DNA of 10,609 bases, taken from assembly GCA_937895315.1 (NCBI GenBank), contig CALAWM010000192.1:1-10609 (forward strand), written 5' to 3'. Every line of letters starts with the position of its first letter. The first letter of the stretch is position 1. The DNA is from an uncultured Caryophanales bacterium (GTDB lineage Bacteria > Bacillota_I > Bacilli_A > RFN20 > CAG-826). A program made the position numbers and the translations under genes. Shown here one piece after another: positions 6,233 to 10,609 of the stretch. The notes under the pieces are model-generated. The model saw nothing but the letters and a program-made list of their open reading frames with translations. It made no database searches and was not told the origin of the DNA.

Positions 6233-7429
6233 ATGATGAAATATAGAAGTATCTTTAAGCAATTAATAATTTATTCGCTTTTAATATTGAGTAGTTGCGT
6301 CAATAGTAGTGACAATACTTTACCATTAAGTAGTGTTGAAGAAGTAACAAGTATAAGTGAAGATGATATCTCTAACTCGACAATTGAGACGAGTTTACCA
6401 ATATCAAGTGAAGAGCCAACAAGCGAAGCACCAACAAGCGAGGAATATGTTATGACCCGTGTTAGTTATACGAATCCAATTTATAACCGTGATTACCCTG
6501 ATCCAAGTGGGGTATATGATCCTGTACAAAAAGCATGGTTTTTATATGCCACCGGTGGCCGAATTCTAAAATCCACCGATGGGGTTAATTATGCCGCTGT
6601 TGCTTATACTTTTAACACTATTCCTAACTGGGGTACACCAAACGCTGGAATGTGGGCGCCGGAAGTTCAATACATTAACGGACAATATGTTATGTATTAC
6701 TCGCTGTCGGTATGGGGTGATAATGATCCCGGGATTGGCGTGGCGAGTGCCCCCCGTCCCCAAGGACCATGGACTGATCACGGTAAACTATTCCGTTCGT
6801 TAGAAATCGGTGTTAATAATAGCATTGCCCCTGGCGTCTTTGTCGCCGAAGATGGCCGCGTTTATATGATTTGGGGTTCGATGCGTGGAAATTACATTGT
6901 TGAATTAACAAGTGACGGCCTAAGACTTAAAGCTGGAAGTCCTGAAGCGGCTGCCTCTACCAAGATTCGGGTCGCGGGACTTGATACTTCAATTGGCTGG
7001 ACCGTTGATACATATGAAGGGGCATATGTCCGTTATTGGAATGGCTATTATTATTTATTTTTATCGATGGGCACATGCTGTGATGGCGTTAATTCAACTT
7101 ATCAAGTCGTTGTTTCCCGTTCAACATCGCCAACTGGACCATATGTTGATGATCAAGGACGTGAAATGACTGCTCGTAATGTTGGTAAATTAGTAATTGC
7201 CAAAAACGATATGTTCGTGGGAACTGGACATAATGCGGTGATTGATGACGTAAATGGCGAACCATGGTTTTATTATCATGCTTTCTTAAGAAGTGGGACC
7301 GGAAGTAGTCGTATCTTACTCATGGAAAGAATGTTGTTTGACGAAAATGGCTGGCCATATGTTGAAAACTTTGAAGCTTCCAGCACGCCAAAAATAGGTC
7401 CATATTTCCATAAGGTGGTGACATCATGA
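6233..7429 (+). CDS. GH43 endo-arabinanase-like lipoprotein with an altered catalytic triad, 398 aa
   Basis: A surface lipoprotein: a short basic start, a hydrophobic helix and lipobox LSSC with lipidated Cys22. A Ser/Thr/Glu-rich linker follows (about 23-70), with a short repeat of PTSEA/PTSEE. The five-bladed GH43 domain fills about 75-395 and resembles arabinan endo-1,5-alpha-L-arabinosidases: WAPEVQYINGQYVMYYSLS, the double-Cys segment GTCCDGVNSTY, SRSTSPTGPYVDD and the metal-site GHN. The general base Asp90 (YPDPS) and general acid Glu262 (YEGAY) are present. The third residue, the Asp of the IDP motif, is Ala199 (NNSIAPGVF), while the downstream paralogue keeps Asp. By analogy with GH43 mutants, activity should be low or absent, so it may bind rather than cut, or be decaying. 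It is first in the operon and ends in an ATGA overlap with the next gene. Confidence 0.9.
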   Translation: MMKYRSIFKQLIIYSLLILSSCVNSSDNTLPLSSVEEVTSISEDDISNSTIETSLPISSEEPTSEAPTSEEYVMTRVSYTNPIYNRDYPDPSGVYDPVQKAWFLYATGGRILKSTDGVNYAAVAYTFNTIPNWGTPNAGMWAPEVQYINGQYVMYYSLSVWGDNDPGIGVASAPRPQGPWTDHGKLFRSLEIGVNNSIAPGVFVAEDGRVYMIWGSMRGNYIVELTSDGLRLKAGSPEAAASTKIRVAGLDTSIGWTVDTYEGAYVRYWNGYYYLFLSMGTCCDGVNSTYQVVVSRSTSPTGPYVDDQGREMTARNVGKLVIAKNDMFVGTGHNAVIDDVNGEPWFYYHAFLRSGTGSSRILLMERMLFDENGWPYVENFEASSTPKIGPYFHKVVTS

Positions 7430-8505
7430 AAAAAATCCATAGTGTTTTACTTTTAAGTGGTCTTTTACTTTTAAGTGGTTGTAATCCAAATGTATCTTCA
7501 GAAAGTGTAGAAAGTAGTATTACAACGAGCATTGAAGAAAAGACTCTAACGCAAGTTTTTTATCAAAACGCCGTATTTAACGCTGATTTCCCGGACCCAA
7601 GTATTATCCGGCACACTGATGGTACTTTTTATACATTTGCGACCGGTGCCCGGATTATTAAAAGTAAAGATTTAGCGGCTTGGACCGAAATTGACCGGGC
7701 AATCCCTAACCCAACATGGGGCACAAGTGGTGCCGGACTTTGGGCTCCTGATGTCCAATATATTAACGGGAAATACATCATGTATTATTCGCTTTCGCGG
7801 TGGGATGATCCTAATCCGGGAATTGGCATTGCAACCGCAAGTCACCCGGAAGGTCCATGGACCGATCACGGTAAATTTTTTAATTCCGTTGAAATTGGCG
7901 TAAACAATAGCATTGATCCTATGGTCTTTCAAGATGATGATGGGCGAATTTATATGTTCTGGGGTAGTTTTCGCGGTATTTATGCCATTGAATTAACGAG
8001 TGACGGTCTTGGTTTTAAAGATGGCAGTGTCGAAAACGCCGCTTTAAATAAAGTCCATGTCGCTGGCTATACCACCGACCGGAATTTAGATGTTTCAACA
8101 TATGAAGGGGTCTATATTATTAAAAAAGATGGCTTTTATTATATGTTTTTATCAACTGGACAATGCTGTTCGGGAGATTATACCTATAACGTAAAAGTTG
8201 GCAGAAGTACAAGTATTTTAGGTGAATATACGGATCACTTAAATCGTTCAATGAAACAAGGCGCAGTTGGATATGGGGTAGTAAATCAAAATGCCCACTT
8301 TATTGCCGTTGGTCATAATTCGATTATTCAAGATGATGCCGGCACCTATTTTATTCTTTATCATGGATTTGACGCGACAATTAGTAGTCGGAATGCCCGA
8401 AAATTATTACTTGATAAACTAAATTGGGACAAAGATAATTGGCCAAGTACGCTTGGAACAGTGCCCAGTAATAACTATCGGCCAGGTCCCGAGCTTTACT
8501 TGTAA
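7426..8505 (+). CDS. GH43 arabinan endo-1,5-alpha-L-arabinosidase-like lipoprotein, 359 aa
   Basis: A paralogue of the preceding gene, aligned over the whole catalytic domain with few gaps, so the pair arose by tandem duplication. The signal peptide ends in LSGC (Cys19), then comes a short Ser/Glu linker (20-45) and the GH43 domain (about 48-358). The full triad is visible: base Asp57 (FPDPS), pKa-tuning Asp164 (NNSIDPMVF) and acid Glu227 (YEGVY). The endo-arabinanase marks WAPDVQYINGKYIMYYSLS, GQCCSG and VGHNSIIQDD support cleavage of internal alpha-1,5 bonds of arabinan at the cell surface. Other GH43 specificities (arabinofuranosidase, xylosidase) cannot be excluded. Translation is coupled to the upstream gene (ATGA), with a weak AAGGTGG before it. 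A hairpin terminator follows the stop. Confidence 0.92.
   Translation: MKKIHSVLLLSGLLLLSGCNPNVSSESVESSITTSIEEKTLTQVFYQNAVFNADFPDPSIIRHTDGTFYTFATGARIIKSKDLAAWTEIDRAIPNPTWGTSGAGLWAPDVQYINGKYIMYYSLSRWDDPNPGIGIATASHPEGPWTDHGKFFNSVEIGVNNSIDPMVFQDDDGRIYMFWGSFRGIYAIELTSDGLGFKDGSVENAALNKVHVAGYTTDRNLDVSTYEGVYIIKKDGFYYMFLSTGQCCSGDYTYNVKVGRSTSILGEYTDHLNRSMKQGAVGYGVVNQNAHFIAVGHNSIIQDDAGTYFILYHGFDATISSRNARKLLLDKLNWDKDNWPSTLGTVPSNNYRPGPELYL
7445..7479 (+). repeat. Direct repeat inside the second GH43 signal peptide
   Basis: TTTTACTTTTAAGTGGT occurs at 7445-7461 and again at 7463-7479 with an 18-bp period. It encodes LLLSG-L-LLLSG, so the hydrophobic core and the first half of the lipobox are duplicated in frame. 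Only the second copy is followed by Cys. Gain or loss of one unit would keep the frame but change the signal length. Confidence 0.85.
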
Positions 8506-8538
8506 CGAAAAAAAGTTACTTATTTTTTGTTACATTTC
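8501..8538 (+). terminator. Hairpin terminator after the GH43 pair
   Basis: TGTAACGAAAAA (8501-8512) pairs with TTTTTTGTTACA (8523-8534, one G-U pair) around a 10-nt loop, followed by TTTCTT. The left arm contains the stop codon. An alternative shorter stem, GTAAC (8502-8506) with GTTAC (8515-8519), has its own T-rich tail. The stem is poor in GC, so some read-through into the third gene is possible. Confidence 0.6.
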
Positions 8539-8567
8539 TTGACTATCGTGGAAGCGCTTTATACAAT
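8539..8567 (+). promoter_or_regulatory. Sigma-70 promoter of the multi-CBM gene
   Basis: TTGACT (8539-8544), a 17-bp spacer and TACAAT (8562-8567) form a strong promoter, giving a leader of about 120 nt. A second possible promoter lies just downstream: TTGATA (8572-8577), 18 bp, TAAAAT (8596-8601). The leader holds a small hairpin, CGCTA (8620-8624) with TAGCG (8631-8635). Confidence 0.75.
8549..8562. promoter_or_regulatory. cre-like site inside the promoter spacer
   Basis: TGGAAGCGCTTTAT contains the perfect palindrome AAGCGCTT and resembles the CcpA catabolite-response element TGWAANCGNTNWCA, with three departures from that strict form. It fills the spacer of the promoter at 8539-8567, so bound protein would block RNA polymerase. 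CcpA control is inferred. Another LacI-family member could use the same core. Confidence 0.55.
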
Positions 8568-8583
8568 AAAGTTGATAGTTAAG

Positions 8584-8593
8584 TTAACGATAA
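8584..8593. promoter_or_regulatory. Candidate LacI-type operator 2
   Basis: TTAACGATAA is identical to the site at 6197-6206. It lies about ten bases downstream of the predicted start from the first promoter and inside the spacer of the alternative promoter TTGATA/TAAAAT. This suggests that the third lipoprotein gene belongs to the same regulon as the GH43 pair. Confidence 0.5.
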
Positions 8594-8693
8594 TCTAAAA
8601 TTGCTCCTACTTTGTCGACCGCTACATAGTTAGCGACCCTAAATATATTTATATAAAGTCGAAGTTTCAATAAATTAACAAAGGAGATTATTT

Positions 8694-10609
8694 ATGAAAA
8701 AAAGATTAATGATTATTCCATTACTTTTAGGAACTTTTTTACTTAGTGGCTGTAAACCACCAGTCACGAGCGAAGAATTAAGTAGTGAAGTCGTTGAATC
8801 AAAAATTACATGGAGCGGAGCCGATGACACAGTTATCCTCCTTGGTGATTATTTTGATTTATTAGAAGGGGTCAAAGCGATTGACTCAGTTGAAGGCGAA
8901 CTTGAAGTAACGCTCAAAGACGATGATTACTTCGATTATAATTATGTTTCGCAATATACAATCACCTATCAAGCGACTAATAGTAAAGGTTTAGTTTCAG
9001 AAAAAATTCGAATGATTCAAGTTAATAAAGGACCAAACGTCTTAAACGGATCATTTACTATGGCTAAATCATATTGGCGGCTTGATACTCCAGGAGGAGC
9101 CGGAACCTTTGCGGTCGTTAATGAAGAAGCCCGTATTAGTGTCACCGATAGTGGCGCCGAGGCGTGGGCGGTTCAACTTTATCAACAAGGGCTCCAATTC
9201 GAAAATGGAAAAACCTATGAAATGACCTTTATCGCGAAAAGTGAAGCCGGTCGTTCATTAAGTGCCGGTTTTGAAAACGTATCGAATAATTACGCGATGC
9301 TCGTCCCTGGCTATCCTGCTATGTTACTAACGAGTGAATTCCAAACATATAGCGCTTTATATACCGCTAGTGAAGATTTTGGTGCCATTAAAGCGGTTAT
9401 TTACTTAGGACGCGGTTTAGATGTCGACGGTTTAGCAAGTCGCACGAACCCCCAAGATATTACGATTGATGACGTGAAGATTCGCGAAATTACTTTACCA
9501 GAAGTTAGTAAAAGACCAGTCTTTAGTAACGCGAATAATGTTACCGTAACAACCGGCGAAGAATTTGAAGCTTTACCACCAGTTACCGCACAAGACTATA
9601 AAGGAAATGATATTAGTGCCGATATTAAACGAATTGGGGCGATTCCCCAAAGTATTGGTGCCGAAACAAGAATGCTTATTAGTTACCGTGTCACCGATAG
9701 TGAAGGAAACTTTAACTTCATTAACCGGACCGTCAATTACCGGATTGCCCGCCCAAATCCCTATAACTTAATCAACGGTGATTTCACCAATGCTTTCCAA
9801 GGCTGGACAAGAGACGTTAACCAAACAAACGGAACGGGAAAAGCTGACTTTATCGATAATGAAGATGGCACTGTTACCGCTGACGTCTTAAACGGATCAA
9901 ATGATAATTGGCATATTCAATTATTCCAAAATAATGTTTCTTTAGAAGCAAACAAAATTTATCGGACAACCTTAATTGCTAAAGCGAGTACCGAACGGAA
10001 ATTAACAATTGAGATTAGTAATCCATCCGCCAGTTTCTCACGGATTGCTACCGAATTAGTGAGTTTAACAACCGAATATCAAACCTTTATCCTTGAATTC
10101 AAATCAACGGTTACTACCTTTGCTAAATTCTCACTTTTACTTGGGAACCAAGGGACAAATCAAGTAATTATTGATAAATTTGATAATGAAATGATTACCG
10201 CTGAAGAAGCGCAAACTATTGATTTAAGAACATATGCCGCCCATGAAGTTATAAATGGGGACTTTAAATATGGGTATTACGGCTGGACTAAAGAAGCGAC
10301 CCAAGGTGCCGATATCAACTTTAGCGAAGACCGCGTTAATGAATTAGTAACGCTAGATGTTAAAGCCCAAGGTACTGCAAACTGGCATGCGCAAATTAAT
10401 CAAGACGGGAAAACCTTTGAAGAAGGCGTCTTATATACGATGAGTGTTACCGCCTCAAGTTTATTAAATACGGTAATTACGATGGAAGTTACCAATAACA
10501 ACGGCGAAACGGTCATTGCCCGTCAAGATATTAATATTACAAGCACTGAAGAAGTGTTTACGATGACCTTTACGCCATCACAAACCTTCAGTTTAGGAAA
10601 AGTTAGCCT
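8694..10609 (+). CDS. Multi-CBM, Ig-like surface lipoprotein (partial, runs off the window)
   Basis: The frame is open from ATG 8694 (AAGGAG at 8681-8686, 7 nt away) to the window end: 638 codons with no stop. The signal peptide ends in LLSGC (Cys20). Visible modules are an Ig-like, DUF5011-type domain (about 35-110, with AIDSVEGELE and YTITYQATNSKG), a CBM4/9-type module (113-266), a second Ig-like domain (270-355) and CBM4/9-type modules at 358-507 and 517 onward. The CBMs share N-G-x-F at the start (NGSF, NGDF, NGDF) and a Trp then Gln pattern (WAVQLYQ, WHIQLFQ, WHAQINQ). CBM4/9 modules bind glycan chains and usually accompany a glycoside hydrolase, which would lie beyond 10609. The catalytic family, and so the enzyme name, cannot be given. 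Its own promoter has cre-like and LacI-like sites. Confidence 0.88.
   Translation, partial: MKKRLMIIPLLLGTFLLSGCKPPVTSEELSSEVVESKITWSGADDTVILLGDYFDLLEGVKAIDSVEGELEVTLKDDDYFDYNYVSQYTITYQATNSKGLVSEKIRMIQVNKGPNVLNGSFTMAKSYWRLDTPGGAGTFAVVNEEARISVTDSGAEAWAVQLYQQGLQFENGKTYEMTFIAKSEAGRSLSAGFENVSNNYAMLVPGYPAMLLTSEFQTYSALYTASEDFGAIKAVIYLGRGLDVDGLASRTNPQDITIDDVKIREITLPEVSKRPVFSNANNVTVTTGEEFEALPPVTAQDYKGNDISADIKRIGAIPQSIGAETRMLISYRVTDSEGNFNFINRTVNYRIARPNPYNLINGDFTNAFQGWTRDVNQTNGTGKADFIDNEDGTVTADVLNGSNDNWHIQLFQNNVSLEANKIYRTTLIAKASTERKLTIEISNPSASFSRIATELVSLTTEYQTFILEFKSTVTTFAKFSLLLGNQGTNQVIIDKFDNEMITAEEAQTIDLRTYAAHEVINGDFKYGYYGWTKEATQGADINFSEDRVNELVTLDVKAQGTANWHAQINQDGKTFEEGVLYTMSVTASSLLNTVITMEVTNNNGETVIARQDINITSTEEVFTMTFTPSQTFSLGKVS

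Noticed and set aside
6566..6803. Open frames on both strands inside the first GH43 gene, and the equivalents at 7672-7932 in the second
   Set aside because: They recur at matching positions only because the two genes are duplicates; their products are by-products of the conserved GH43 sequence.

Overview
The window looks like chromosomal DNA from an AT-rich, low-GC Gram-positive bacterium (Bacillota or a cell-wall-less relative near Acholeplasma; I cannot resolve the genus). Signs of this are strong AAGGAG-type ribosome binding sites about 7 nt before ATG, AT-rich sigma-70 promoters, short hairpin-plus-T terminators, lipobox-type lipoproteins, and TTA-rich codon use. TGA is a stop here (it ends the first GH43 gene) and TGG is the only Trp codon, so the Mycoplasma code does not apply.

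Left part (1-2600): after the terminator of an unseen upstream gene comes an unrecognised 126-residue protein gene. Its 3' flank holds an unusual 8-bp stem enclosing a GC-rich hairpin, followed at once by a terminator. Converging on it is a PfoR/PTS_EIIC_2-type membrane transporter gene. Diverging from that is a headless fragment of a GH2 beta-galactosidase (C-terminal Bgal_small domain only), best read as a pseudogene.

Middle part (2640-5050): a two-gene ABC-2 exporter operon (ATPase plus six-TM permease, TAATG overlap) ends at a good terminator. A separately promoted four-TM protein of unknown function follows. It converges with a LacI-family regulator across a 12-bp hairpin terminator that swallows the regulator's stop codon.

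Right part (5034-10609): this is a carbohydrate-use locus. The LacI-type regulator is divergent from two translationally coupled (ATGA overlap), tandemly duplicated GH43 endo-arabinanase-like lipoproteins. A third, separately promoted lipoprotein gene runs off the window end. Its visible 638 codons hold two Ig-like modules and three CBM4/9-type carbohydrate-binding modules, with no catalytic domain yet reached. Both GH43-side promoters carry the same LacI-like 10-mer, TTAACGATAA, and the third gene's promoter also has a cre-like site in its spacer. The simplest model is a surface arabinan (pectin side-chain) degradation regulon under a local LacI repressor, with catabolite control on the third gene.

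The most notable points are the first GH43 copy, which has Ala where its sister has the conserved Asp that tunes the catalytic acid; the structured RNA-like element at 652-733; the shared operator; and the beta-galactosidase remnant. I saw no CRISPR, tRNA, rRNA, insertion sequence or clearly new defence-type system. No stretch over 300 bases lacks a gene.
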